Source: Natrialba swarupiae
GTDB lineage: Archaea > Halobacteriota > Halobacteria > Halobacteriales > Natrialbaceae
Length of the DNA: 59,469 nt
NCBI RefSeq assembly: GCF_008245225.1
Contig: NZ_VTAW01000022.1
Coordinates: forward strand, 1 to 59,469
Direction: 5' to 3'
Part shown: in pieces, positions 45,681 to 54,480 of the stretch
How the letters are laid out: each line of letters starts with the position of its first letter
Numbering within the stretch: the stretch's first letter is position 1
Position numbers and translations under genes: made by a program
Notes under the pieces: generated by a model
Told to the model about the DNA's origin: nothing
What the model saw: the letters and a program-made list of their open reading frames with translations, nothing else
Database searches by the model: none

Positions 45681-45765
45681 ATCTTATCGATCCTCAGATA
45701 GTTACAAAAAGGCGATCCGAGCGGGGCGAAAGTGGACTGTGAGTCGTCGAACGAGCGATAGTGGA

Positions 45766-46404
45766 CTACCCGTCCCACTCGATCCGAAAGACCTCCGCCT
45801 CGAGCGTCTCTCGATCTGCGGTGTGGAACTCGAACCGGCGGTCGATCGAAAACGACGCCCGGAACGCGTGGGTCACGTCACCACCCTTGTCGGCCGCGAA
45901 CGACTCGACGAACTCTTGACTTCCCTCGTTGTGAATCGTATAGGAGACGTCCGCGACCGCTCGAGCGGTCTCGAGGAACGCCCGATCTGCGTGGCGGTTC
46001 CCCCGCTGTGCGCCGAACGGAGGATTCGAGACCACCGTCGCGTCGGCGATCGAAAACGGGTGTCGTGTAACGTCTCCCCGAAGCCAGTCGATGCCCCGAG
46101 CCGAGCGACCTCCGATATCGATGGCTGTGGCATTTCGCCTGGCTAGTGCGAGCGCATCGGCGTCGACGTCGATTCCGATCACGCGTCCGGCGCTCGCAAG
46201 CGACGCCGCGATCGCGAGCATCCCCGTCCCGGTGCCGAGATCGATCACCGGCCGCTCGAGGTCACCCTGCAGGCTCGCCAGGTGGGTGAGGTGGGCAGCG
46301 AGTTCGGGTGGTGTGAGGTACTGTTCGAGTTCGACCGAAGGATCGGCAAAATCGTCGACCGACTCGAGCGTGCGAGCCAGCTGTCGCCGCGAGAGTCCCG
46401 CCAT
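45766..46404 (-). CDS. METTL5-type rRNA adenine methyltransferase
   Basis: A 212-residue SAM-dependent methyltransferase. SAM motif I is DLGTGTGMLAIAA, motif II ends VIGIDVDADAL, and the catalytic motif IV is SNPPFGAQ, typical of N6-adenine enzymes. The NRHADRAFL segment after NPPF matches METTL5, which in eukaryotes methylates an adenine of 18S rRNA. The N-terminus (SRRQLARTLESVDDF...LEQYLTPPELAAHL) is also as expected. It probably modifies 16S rRNA here. It is 9 bases downstream of the next gene, in the same transcript. Confidence 0.9.
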   Translation of the reverse strand: MAGLSRRQLARTLESVDDFADPSVELEQYLTPPELAAHLTHLASLQGDLERPVIDLGTGTGMLAIAASLASAGRVIGIDVDADALALARRNATAIDIGGRSARGIDWLRGDVTRHPFSIADATVVSNPPFGAQRGNRHADRAFLETARAVADVSYTIHNEGSQEFVESFAADKGGDVTHAFRASFSIDRRFEFHTADRETLEAEVFRIEWDG

Positions 46405-46413
46405 TCCGTTCGC

Positions 46414-46815
46414 TCAGTTCTCGAGTGAAACCGGTGTTTCTAGGTCCAGCACGACGCCTTCGCGTTCCGCCCGTTCGGCACAGGCGGCGAGCGCCGGCCG
46501 GACCTTCTCCGGATTTGTGACGTCGGCGACGGTGACAGAGACCGATCCGACGCCGAGGAACGCTCCCGCGCGAACGTAGCTTCGAATCCGGTCGATCTCC
46601 TCTTGAGTGGCGAGCGAACAGTCATCGTCGAAACACGCCTCGACCGACAGGTCCGCGGGAACGAGTCCCTCCGTCGCGAACTCGCGTTTGAGATCACGGA
46701 GGTATTCGGGTGCCGTCGACTCGAGGGCCGTCGCCTCGAGTGAGACCGGCGTCGCATCGGCCGGTTGACAGCGGTCGATCGTCGGTGCGAACTCGGAAGA
46801 CGGGGTCGTACTCAT
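46414..46815 (-). CDS. Conserved hypothetical protein upstream of the METTL5-type gene
   Basis: A 133-residue soluble protein I do not recognise. It has two Cys in ACFDDDCSLATQEEIDRI and a helix-strand pattern ending in VSVTVADVTNPEKVRPALAAC. I chose the ATG at 46815 because a T-rich box (complement of ATACAAAAAC) is about 27 bases upstream. Position suggests co-expression with the methyltransferase. Confidence 0.7.
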   Translation of the reverse strand: MSTTPSSEFAPTIDRCQPADATPVSLEATALESTAPEYLRDLKREFATEGLVPADLSVEACFDDDCSLATQEEIDRIRSYVRAGAFLGVGSVSVTVADVTNPEKVRPALAACAERAEREGVVLDLETPVSLEN

Positions 46816-46966
46816 CACCACCACATACATGAGTTGCATACAAAAACCTTTGTAAATGCACAGTGGTAATCACCCAGAAATGTTCGTTGCACTCCGATAG
46901 GGCGTGAATAGTATCTTTCACGACACGTTCGAATAGAGTTAAGGGCCGTCCGTGAGACGTTTCGGT

Positions 46967-47137
46967 ATGGACGAGTGTCCTCGGTGCCAGGCACCACTCG
47001 AGCGCCTCGCCCTCGGAGACGTGACCACGATCTCCTGTCCGCGCTGTGCGTACGCCGACATTCCAGTCGAACACGAGAGCGCACCGGACGAGCGCGAATC
47101 CTGGCAGGACGCGTTCAACCGATTCTACGAGACGTAG
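46967..47137 (+). CDS. Small zinc-ribbon protein
   Basis: A 56-residue protein with two CPRC knuckles (MDECPRCQAPLERL and ISCPRCAYADIPVE) that form one zinc ribbon, followed by an acidic tail. A TTAAG box is about 29 bases before the ATG. Such mini zinc proteins are common in haloarchaea; the role is unknown. Confidence 0.75.
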   Translation: MDECPRCQAPLERLALGDVTTISCPRCAYADIPVEHESAPDERESWQDAFNRFYET

Positions 47138-47177
47138 TCGGCTCTACCCGTCCAAAGAAACGGAAAGAAGTGACGCG

Positions 47178-48203
47178 TTACTCGCTCGCAGCGGCCGCTT
47201 CCGCCTCGTCTTCGTCCTGGTCGACGTCCTCGTCGGACCGTGCGGCAACGAGTCCACCGCGTGCGACGCTGTACAGCGGTTCGCTCGCGTGAGAGACGCC
47301 GCTGATCGAGAACGGGATGTTCGCGTCCTCAAGATGGTCGCGGAACAGCGCCTCGAACCCGTCCGGACTCGAGGTACCGCCGGTGACGACGACCGGAACG
47401 TCGAGACCTTCTTCGACGTCCTCCTCGTCGACTTCGGAGACGATGTTCTCGATGACGTAATCGAGCAGGTTCTCGTAGTAGATCGACACTGCGCCTTCGA
47501 CGCCGCCAACGTCGGTGGTGAAGTCGAGTTCGAAATCGTCCTCTTTGATCGACGTGACTTTGTCGACGGGCGTCCCGGTCGCGCGAGCGGCCTGCTCGTC
47601 GACCCAGTCGCCACCGCGGGCGACGGAGAACTTCATGACGGGGACCGCGTAGTAGGCGAGACAAACGTTCGTCATCCCCGCACCGAAGGAGATGCCGAGA
47701 CCGGTGAAGTTGTTGTCCGCGAGTTCGCTGTAGATGACGGACATCCCCTCGTTGATCGGCTCGGCGTCGTAGCCCATGTCGTTCAGGAAGGACTCGATCG
47801 TCTTCTGGTGGTAGAGCGTCGAAAGGTCGGAGTCGATCGGATCAGCGGGCGTCGAGAAGTACAGTTTCTCGTCCGGATAGCCGGGCTCGCCGACGACCTG
47901 TTCGATGATGAGTTTCATCATCGGGATCGCGCTCTTCTCGTCGTTCGAGAGGATCCCGTGTTTCATCGGACGCCGCGTCTCCTTGTTGAAGATGTTCGCG
48001 AAGTTGAGGGCGTCGTCGCCGACGACGTACACCTTGTCGTCTTTGCGGATGTGAAGGACTTCGCTTCGCGAGAGCATCTGCTCGGCCATATCCGAGTACT
48101 CGATCTCTACGAAGGAGTTACGCTGTTGCACGAAAACCGTATCGTTCCCATCCTGCTGTGCTGACAGGATGTTCATCGTTCCAACGTCTAGGCCTTTGGC
48201 CAT
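47178..48203 (-). CDS. Salactin-type actin homologue
   Basis: A 341-residue actin/MreB/ParM-fold ATPase that closely resembles salactin, the dynamically unstable filament-forming protein of Halobacterium salinarum. Phosphate-1 is [12 protein letters not shown] at the N-terminus, phosphate-2 is [16 protein letters not shown] near residues 170-185, and the adenosine motif is [12 protein letters not shown] near 275. The last 25 residues are acidic and Ala-rich. Salactin forms filaments from the poles and aids chromosome partition at low phosphate. It has its own promoter (TATA at 48228-48233), so it is expressed apart from the upstream membrane gene. Confidence 0.9.
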   Translation of the reverse strand: MAKGLDVGTMNILSAQQDGNDTVFVQQRNSFVEIEYSDMAEQMLSRSEVLHIRKDDKVYVVGDDALNFANIFNKETRRPMKHGILSNDEKSAIPMMKLIIEQVVGEPGYPDEKLYFSTPADPIDSDLSTLYHQKTIESFLNDMGYDAEPINEGMSVIYSELADNNFTGLGISFGAGMTNVCLAYYAVPVMKFSVARGGDWVDEQAARATGTPVDKVTSIKEDDFELDFTTDVGGVEGAVSIYYENLLDYVIENIVSEVDEEDVEEGLDVPVVVTGGTSSPDGFEALFRDHLEDANIPFSISGVSHASEPLYSVARGGLVAARSDEDVDQDEDEAEAAAASE

Positions 48204-48205
48204 AG

Positions 48206-48233
48206 TTGGCCAAGGTGGCCGACGGATTATAAA
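48206..48233 (-). promoter_or_regulatory. Salactin promoter with phased GGCC repeats
   Basis: The complement of TATAAA at 48228-48233 is centred 27 bases upstream of the ATG at 48203: a leaderless promoter. Between box and start, GGCC occurs at 48217 and 48208 (the latter inside the palindrome TTGGCCAA, 48206-48213), and continues into the gene at 48198 and 48191. Spacing of 7-10 bases suggests protein binding on one face, a repressor position. Repression is inference. Confidence 0.5.
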
Positions 48234-48300
48234 TCTATGTGCCTTAATTCTATTTGAAAAGATCCGAGAACAATATAATATTTACCAAGATAATACCGTC

Positions 48301-49209
48301 TTAATTTCTGGTGAGAAGGGTCCGGATACGATCGAGCAGACTCGAGACGGCGGATTCGGATTCGGTTGCCGACGACGATGCTTCGTTAGCCTGTTGCTCC
48401 TCACGGAGCTCTCGCAGCTTTGCGGTCTGGTCGTCGACGGTCGAACTCGAGGTAGTCGTCTTCGTCTCCCCGCCTTTGAGCCCCTTGAGACCGGCGACCT
48501 GCGAGTCGACTCCGCTCGAGCGCGTCGTCTTGGCCTGGACGTCCACGTCGATGTCGTCGAACTCGTCTTCGGAGAACGTCAGGCGACTGTGTTCGGTCTT
48601 CTCGACGCCACCCCACGAGAGTTCGACGCCGTCCATCGCCTGGTCGATGTCACGGCGGATCTCCTCGTCGGAGTACGACTCATCGTCGGACTCGTCGGAT
48701 TCGTCGTCCTCGGCGTCGACGCGGTCGGCCGCACGGGCCATATCGAGATAGTGAGCGATCAGCGCCGCGCCGGTCGAGGCGGTGAGCCCGGCCATGCCGA
48801 CGGCGTAGACGGCGACGACTTCGGCGGTGTAATCGTTTCCGACGCCGTACCAGTCGTAAGGGTACGCGATCAGGAAGCCGACGATGGCGGCGAACGTCAC
48901 TGCGACAGCACCGACGGACGCATAGCGGACCCGACGCTCGCTGGGAAGCAAGACGACGATACCGAGCATCGTTATCGGGAGAGCAGCCATCACGATCGCG
49001 TACGCCGGCTGTGCCCACCTGACGTGCTCCGTGGTGCGCGGCTCTAACGTATTACTCCAGAGGAACAACACCAGTGCGACCGCTGCCAGTGCGATTCCAC
49101 CGATGAACAGACCGAAGCCGAGGTAGACGTCGGTCCGGTCTTCCGGTTCGCCGATGTATCGACGGTAGAGGTCGAATAGATAACCGTTTTCGGGCGATTC
49201 CGCTGCCAT
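48301..49209 (-). CDS. Four-helix membrane protein with acidic cytosolic tail, salactin neighbour
   Basis: A 302-residue protein. Four membrane helices lie at about 28-50, 67-89, 97-117 and 130-152; then a long acidic Ser-rich cytosolic tail with charged helices (VDDQTAKLRELREEQQANE) extends to residue 302. I recall haloarchaeal relatives labelled as permeases with DUF7139, without known function. A strong Shine-Dalgarno-like GGAGG lies 6 bases before the ATG, unlike the leaderless genes around. It is 97 bases upstream of salactin on the same strand, so a membrane anchor for the filament is a reasonable guess only. Confidence 0.8.
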   Translation of the reverse strand: MAAESPENGYLFDLYRRYIGEPEDRTDVYLGFGLFIGGIALAAVALVLFLWSNTLEPRTTEHVRWAQPAYAIVMAALPITMLGIVVLLPSERRVRYASVGAVAVTFAAIVGFLIAYPYDWYGVGNDYTAEVVAVYAVGMAGLTASTGAALIAHYLDMARAADRVDAEDDESDESDDESYSDEEIRRDIDQAMDGVELSWGGVEKTEHSRLTFSEDEFDDIDVDVQAKTTRSSGVDSQVAGLKGLKGGETKTTTSSSTVDDQTAKLRELREEQQANEASSSATESESAVSSLLDRIRTLLTRN

Positions 49210-49340
49210 TAATCCTCCGTTTACACTCCAGTACTATCACTGTTGGGTTGAAATTATCCCTCGCCAGCCGCTCGAAAACAGTCGATCCCTGCCCCGTCAG
49301 ATCGATGGACCAACCCCGATATGTCGGTAAAACGCCGCCG

Positions 49341-49346
49341 TTATAC
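49341..49346 (+). promoter_or_regulatory. TATA box of dph2
   Basis: TTATAC is centred about 27 bases before the ATG at 49370, consistent with a leaderless transcript. Confidence 0.55.
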
Positions 49347-49369
49347 GTCCGTGGCGGTTAGCACGCTCA

Positions 49370-50419
49370 ATGAGCCAGGAGTCTGGGTACACTGAGGGAG
49401 ACCTCCGCAACACCGGGATGCAGTTGAAACACGACCGCGAGTGGAACTACGAACTCGAGCGGATCGTCGACGCGATCGAAGAACGCGACGCGTCCAAGGT
49501 CGGCCTGCAGTTTCCCGAGGGACTCAAGCGTCGCGGCCCGTCGGTCGCCGACGATCTTCGCTCGCTCGTCGGCGAGGACGTGACGTTCATGCTCTCGGGA
49601 CAACCCTGCTACGGTGCGTGTGACCTCGACACCTACCTGATGAAACGCACCGACGTGTTCGTCCACTTCGGCCACTCGCCGATGAAGAACACGGACAAGG
49701 TGATCTACGTGCCGCTGTTCTCGAACGTCGAGGTCCTCCCGATCATGGAAGAGGCACTCGAGACCTTAGAGCCGCCGGAGGAAACCGAGGGCGTCGGCCT
49801 CGTGACGACGGCCCAGCACATGAACCGTTACGAGGAGATGACCGAGTTCTTAGAGGAGCGTGGCTACGAGGTTCACAGCCGCCGTGGCGACGACCGACTC
49901 ACTCACGAAGGGCAAGTACTGGGCTGTAATTACGCGAGCGCGGACGTACCTGCCGACCAGGTCCTCTACGTCGGTGGCGGGAAGTTTCACCCACTCGGGC
50001 TGGCGATGGAACACCCCGAGAAACACGTCGTCATCGCCGATCCGGTCAACAACGTCGTCACCGTCGCCGACACGGAGAAGTTCATGAAACAGCGATTCGG
50101 CGCGGTCCACCGGGCGATGGACGCCGAGAAGTGGGGCGTCATCTTCTGTACCAAGATCGGACAGGGCCGGTGGGATCAGGCCCAGGAGATCCTCGAGGAG
50201 AACGACGACGCCTACCTCATTACGATGGACGAAGTGACGCCCGATCGTCTGCGCAACTTCGATATGGACGCGTTCGTCAACACCGGCTGTCCACGGATCA
50301 CGACCGACGACGGACCACAGTTCCACAAACCCATGCTCACCCCCGGCGAGTACGAAATCGCCGTCGGAAACGAACCGCTCGAGAACCTCTCGTTTGACAC
50401 GTTCCACGGCACCTGGTGA
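49370..50419 (+). CDS. dph2: Diphthamide synthesis enzyme Dph2
   Basis: Radical-SAM-like 4Fe-4S enzyme, 349 residues, that transfers a 3-amino-3-carboxypropyl group from SAM to a His of translation elongation factor aEF2, the first diphthamide step. The three cluster Cys are visible in GQPCYGACD, VLGCNYA and NTGCPRITTDD. Other family blocks are VGLQFPEGLKRR and VHFGHSPM. Archaeal Dph2 acts as a homodimer. Length is typical. Confidence 0.95.
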   Translation: MSQESGYTEGDLRNTGMQLKHDREWNYELERIVDAIEERDASKVGLQFPEGLKRRGPSVADDLRSLVGEDVTFMLSGQPCYGACDLDTYLMKRTDVFVHFGHSPMKNTDKVIYVPLFSNVEVLPIMEEALETLEPPEETEGVGLVTTAQHMNRYEEMTEFLEERGYEVHSRRGDDRLTHEGQVLGCNYASADVPADQVLYVGGGKFHPLGLAMEHPEKHVVIADPVNNVVTVADTEKFMKQRFGAVHRAMDAEKWGVIFCTKIGQGRWDQAQEILEENDDAYLITMDEVTPDRLRNFDMDAFVNTGCPRITTDDGPQFHKPMLTPGEYEIAVGNEPLENLSFDTFHGTW

Positions 50420-50575
50420 CGTCGTCACGACGGATCATCCGATCGTCGAAACCAGGATGATCGAAGCCGTCGTCGACGACCTCGAAGACGGGTAAGCCGG
50501 AGAAGTCACAACGGTTTCGACCGTGATGGACTCGAAGACAACAACATTTACCCTGGCGGTCCGCGCACCTCCTGT

Positions 50576-51418
50576 ATGCCCAAAATAACAAGCGATTGGG
50601 GCGATTGGCTCGTTCGCGACGTTGAAGAGGCCTCCCCGGAAGGGGTGGCGGTCTGGTATCTCGGCTGTAACGGGTTCGTTCTCAAGGGGCGTGAGGGAAC
50701 CACGATCTACGTCGACCCGTACGTCGGTCTCGGCGACCCACCCCGAACCGTTCGAATGATTCCCGTTCCGTTCGACCCAGAAGACGTCGAGGAGGCCGAG
50801 GCCGTTTTCGCGACCCACGAACACACCGATCACGTCCACGGACCGAGTCAGGCACCGATCCTCGAGAACACGGGTGCGACGTTCTACGGTGCCGACGACA
50901 GCCTCGCAGTCGCCCGAGAAGACGAACAGTGGCTCGAGGAGTGGGACCTCGACGCCGACCAGTTCGTCGAACTCACAGAGGGAGACTCCCTCGAGGTCGG
51001 CGAGTTCACCGTCCACGTCGAGGACGCGTACGATCCGGACGCGACTCACCCCCTCAGCTACGTCTTCGAACACGACGCCGGAACCGTCTTCCACGGCGGC
51101 GATACGAAGCCCAGCGAGGAGTTCGAACGTATCGGTGGCGAGTACGACATCGACGTCGGCATCCTCGCGTTCGGAACCGTCGGTCGGATTCCGGACAAGG
51201 AGACGGGCGAGCCGAAACGAACCCGCTGGTACAGCGACGAAAACCAGATCGTCGAGGCCGCAAGCGACCTGCAACTGAATCGACTCGTACCGAGTCACTG
51301 GGACATGTGGCGTGGGCTCACGTCCGATCCGAAAGTCCTCCACCACCACGCAAAGAGTTTCGAGCACCCGGGTCGAGTCGATGTCGTCGAGATCGGTGAT
51401 CGGATCGACCTCGAGTAA
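50576..51418 (+). CDS. MBL-fold metallo-hydrolase (UlaG-like)
   Basis: A 280-residue metallo-beta-lactamase-fold enzyme. The metal motif HEHTDHVHG is at residues 81-89, with further ligands in ATHPLSYVFEH, FHGGDTKPS and the late His of VPSHWDMW. The layout matches UlaG-type lactonases/phosphodiesterases. A box CATTTACC is about 28 bases upstream of the ATG. The substrate is unknown. Confidence 0.88.
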   Translation: MPKITSDWGDWLVRDVEEASPEGVAVWYLGCNGFVLKGREGTTIYVDPYVGLGDPPRTVRMIPVPFDPEDVEEAEAVFATHEHTDHVHGPSQAPILENTGATFYGADDSLAVAREDEQWLEEWDLDADQFVELTEGDSLEVGEFTVHVEDAYDPDATHPLSYVFEHDAGTVFHGGDTKPSEEFERIGGEYDIDVGILAFGTVGRIPDKETGEPKRTRWYSDENQIVEAASDLQLNRLVPSHWDMWRGLTSDPKVLHHHAKSFEHPGRVDVVEIGDRIDLE

Positions 51419-51466
51419 TTCGATTCAACGAGCGGTACTGACTCATATGTGATACTGTCCGTACCA

Positions 51467-51472
51467 TTTATA
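51467..51472 (+). promoter_or_regulatory. TATA box of the acidic coiled-coil gene
   Basis: TTTATA is centred 28 bases before the ATG at 51498, which supports that ATG over the in-frame GTG at 51492. Confidence 0.6.
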
Positions 51473-51497
51473 GTAGTGGTGAGGTAACGTTGTGGCC

Positions 51498-53435
51498 ATG
51501 AGTAGCACCGCCGACACGGACGACGTGATCGAGGTCAGTTCGGACGGGTTGACCGTCCAGAAATCGTTCACGGCGGACGAGTTTCCCGTCCCGGCGATCC
51601 GCTTCGAGATCGAATCGGATCGCGACGAACAGGTGACGTTTCGACTCTCCGAGGACATTCCCGAATCGTTTCCGATGGACAAAGTCGGCTTTCACCCCGA
51701 CTACCACAGCGACGAGTGGACCGCGTTCCAGGACAACCACGTCGAGTTCAGTTGCTCGCTCGAGCCAGCGGAACAACTCGTAACCGTCTACGGCATTCGA
51801 GTCGACGACGACCAATCTGCGGCGCAGTTTCTGACCGAGCCGGCGATCGTCGAAGTGAGCTCCGAGGAAGACGGCGAGTCCGACGATCGCGAGGAGGTTG
51901 ACGACAGCGTCATCGACAGCATCGTCTCGGAAGACCGGAATCAGCCAGTAAAGGACATGCTCTCCGGTGACGCGGACTCCGTTCCGGGTCTCGAGAACGA
52001 GGAAACCGACGACGACGCCGACGACGAGGATCTCGATCTGGATCTCGACCTCGGCGATGTCGACACCGAACCCGTCGAGACTCCGGACGAGGAAGAAGAG
52101 CCCGACGACACGCCCGACATCGATCTCGACTTCGGCGAGGAAGAGATCCCGGAGCCCGAGGAATCGTCCGAACCGGCCGACTCCGAGGACGAACCGGAGA
52201 TTACGCTCGGTCTGGGCAGCGAGGACGACGAAGACGATGCGGGCGTCGAATCCGATACCGAACCAGACTCGGACGTCGAACTCGAACTCGAGGACGAGAC
52301 GTCCGACCTTGAGGAAAGCGACGACGAAGATGCGGAACCTGACGTTGGCGTCGAACCCGAAGACGCCGACGTCGAATCCGAAGACGACGGCGCGGACCCG
52401 ATCGAACTCGAGACCAAACCCGCTGATACCGACGACGAAGAAGCCGAAGACGACGCGGATGCCGAAACCGACGTGGACGCTGAATCAGTGGAAGTCGACA
52501 CGGATGTCGAACCAGAGGAGGCCGACGCGGATGTCGACGCCGAACCCGACGAGGTCGACGAGACCGAGCCGAGCGAATCCGACGCGGATCCCCTGGAAGA
52601 ATCGCCCACGGACCCCGGTGAAGCCGACGTTTCGGTCGACGTCCCGACCGCCGAATCGCTCAGCGCACAACTCGCGGCCGAGCTCCGTGACGGATCCGTC
52701 GACGACGACGATCTTTCGGTACTCCGGTCCGAACTCGAGATCGAACCGTCGAACCTCGAACAGGTGAAAATCGACCACCTCCAGTCACGGGTCGAGGAGG
52801 TCGCCGCCTACGCAGGCGCGCTCGAGGAGTTCATCGGCGAACACGGAACGGGAGCGGAGATCATCGAGAGCCTTCGAAACGAAGTCGCCGAGTTCGACGA
52901 GGAACTCCATACGATGGGGAACCGACTCGACCGAACCGAAAGCCAGGTCGGCGACGTCGAATCCGAACTCGAGACGCTCACCGAGTGGACGACCGACCTC
53001 GAAGGCGACGTCGAAACGCTCGACGAGCGTGCCGAATCAACCGAATCGGAACTCGAATCGCTCGGAGACGGGCTCGATTCGGTAGAGGCGGACGTACGCT
53101 CCGTCGAAGACGACCTCGAATCGGGTCTCGAAGACCTGGAAGGCGCCATCGCCGAACTCGACGCGACGGTCGACGACGTCAAACGCGACGTGACCGACGT
53201 CGAAACCGACGTCTCGAGCGTGTCGGGTGAGGTCGACGATCTGGAGGGGACCGTCGAAGCGGTCGAAGAGGACGTCGACGACCTCGAAACCGGGTTGGGA
53301 TCCGTCGAAGAGGACGTCGACGATCTCGGGGAAACGCTCGAAACCGTCGAAGACGACCTCGAAGACGTTCGCGCGGACGTGACGGCGATCCAGGACTGGC
53401 GCGACCAGCTCGGTTCGATGTTCTCGGAGAACTGA
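51498..53435 (+). CDS. Very acidic coiled-coil protein of unknown function
   Basis: A 645-residue soluble protein in three parts. Residues 1-115 are a compact beta-rich domain (DGLTVQKSFTADEFPVPAIRF, then FPMDKVGFHPDYHSDEWTAF) that looks conserved. Residues about 120-385 are an extreme Asp/Glu repeat region built of short EPD, DVE and DAE units. Residues about 430-640 form a long heptad-rich coiled coil (repeated VESELE, VEDDLE, VEEDVDDLE). It resembles a structural or scaffold protein; I do not recognise the family. It sits between genes with their own promoters, 3.3 kb from salactin. Confidence 0.75.
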   Translation: MSSTADTDDVIEVSSDGLTVQKSFTADEFPVPAIRFEIESDRDEQVTFRLSEDIPESFPMDKVGFHPDYHSDEWTAFQDNHVEFSCSLEPAEQLVTVYGIRVDDDQSAAQFLTEPAIVEVSSEEDGESDDREEVDDSVIDSIVSEDRNQPVKDMLSGDADSVPGLENEETDDDADDEDLDLDLDLGDVDTEPVETPDEEEEPDDTPDIDLDFGEEEIPEPEESSEPADSEDEPEITLGLGSEDDEDDAGVESDTEPDSDVELELEDETSDLEESDDEDAEPDVGVEPEDADVESEDDGADPIELETKPADTDDEEAEDDADAETDVDAESVEVDTDVEPEEADADVDAEPDEVDETEPSESDADPLEESPTDPGEADVSVDVPTAESLSAQLAAELRDGSVDDDDLSVLRSELEIEPSNLEQVKIDHLQSRVEEVAAYAGALEEFIGEHGTGAEIIESLRNEVAEFDEELHTMGNRLDRTESQVGDVESELETLTEWTTDLEGDVETLDERAESTESELESLGDGLDSVEADVRSVEDDLESGLEDLEGAIAELDATVDDVKRDVTDVETDVSSVSGEVDDLEGTVEAVEEDVDDLETGLGSVEEDVDDLGETLETVEDDLEDVRADVTAIQDWRDQLGSMFSEN

Positions 53436-53488
53436 CCGACGCGGTCGAAACACAACTCGTTTATCCGCCGCCGTCCGAAATTCCCCCG

Positions 53489-54415
53489 ATGGGCGAGACG
53501 ATTCCGATCGCCGTTCCTCGAAAAGGCCGTCCCCTCGAGTCGGTACTCAATCGGCTCTCTCGTCGACTCGACGTGGCGAAACTCGCCGACGAGATCTCTT
53601 CGACGCTCCGACACGAGAAGGCCCTCACGAAGGGGAATCTGACACCAGACGAGGAAGACGTCTACCAGCGTCTCGCCGAGTACAGTACCGTCTCGGATCC
53701 GACGGCACCCGAGTACACGCTCGTCCGTGACGACCGCGCGGGGAAACCCCGACGGATCGTCTTCGACAGCGTCACTCTCCCGGTCGACGGTATCGACGGC
53801 GTTCCGAACGGAACTGACGTTCAACTTGTCGGCCGCGAGGAACCGTTTCGCGCGCTTCGCACTCACGAGTTTGCACTCGGGTTCGACAGCGCCGACCTCG
53901 TTCTCGAGGAGGTCGTTGAACTTCGCCCGGAGCCACTCGATCGGATCGCCGACGTCAACGCCCGGATCGATCCTGCCGAGTCTGACGTTCGCGTCGTAAC
54001 GGGTCTCGGTGACACCGTCTATCACACGCTGATGGCGACGCCGGCGGTCGCGTCGTCCGGGTCAGCGCTCGATCGTGCGTTTGTCGAATCCTACGACGGT
54101 CCCCTGTGTATCGAACCGCGATACGAACGCCTCGTTCGGGCCGTCCTCGGCACGCAAACGCTCGAGGGTATCGACTTCCGATATCCCGAAAACGGCCGAG
54201 AGGAGGAGGCGGCGATCGCCGAAACTGGGGTTGGCATCTATCTGACGGTGACGGGTTCGACTGCCCGCGACCACGGACTGTTGCTGGGCGAACAGCTTTT
54301 CCCGAGCGAGACGGTGTTACTCGAGACGACACCGGAAGTCACCGAAACCGCCGAGGCAGTCCGTGCCGTCCTGAACGGACCCGATCTCGAGACGAAACTA
54401 GCAGTCGAACCGTAA
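53489..54415 (+). CDS. HisG-like protein (ATP phosphoribosyltransferase fold)
   Basis: A 308-residue protein with features of HisG, the first histidine enzyme. The N-terminus IPIAVPRKGRPLESVLNRL matches the HisG start pattern; RIVFDSV...GTDVQLVGRE resembles the middle block; the segment YLTVTGSTARDHGL at residues 251-264 lines up with the PRPP loop (TETGTTLRxNGL), followed by ETVLLETTPEV. Residues 120-205 do not match well. It may be a paralogue with another job, or a divergent true HisG. A TATA-like CGTTTATCC is about 28 bases upstream, so it has its own promoter. Confidence 0.65.
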   Translation: MGETIPIAVPRKGRPLESVLNRLSRRLDVAKLADEISSTLRHEKALTKGNLTPDEEDVYQRLAEYSTVSDPTAPEYTLVRDDRAGKPRRIVFDSVTLPVDGIDGVPNGTDVQLVGREEPFRALRTHEFALGFDSADLVLEEVVELRPEPLDRIADVNARIDPAESDVRVVTGLGDTVYHTLMATPAVASSGSALDRAFVESYDGPLCIEPRYERLVRAVLGTQTLEGIDFRYPENGREEEAAIAETGVGIYLTVTGSTARDHGLLLGEQLFPSETVLLETTPEVTETAEAVRAVLNGPDLETKLAVEP

Positions 54416-54480
54416 ACCCGTGTTCGCCGGTGTGGTCACGGAAACGAGTTCACGGGGTGTTTTCCCCTTCCGAGGTGGTC

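Noticed and set aside
51941-52609. Ser-rich minus-strand frame resembling a low-complexity protein
   Set aside because: It is the complement of the Asp/Glu repeat tract of the plus-strand coiled-coil protein.
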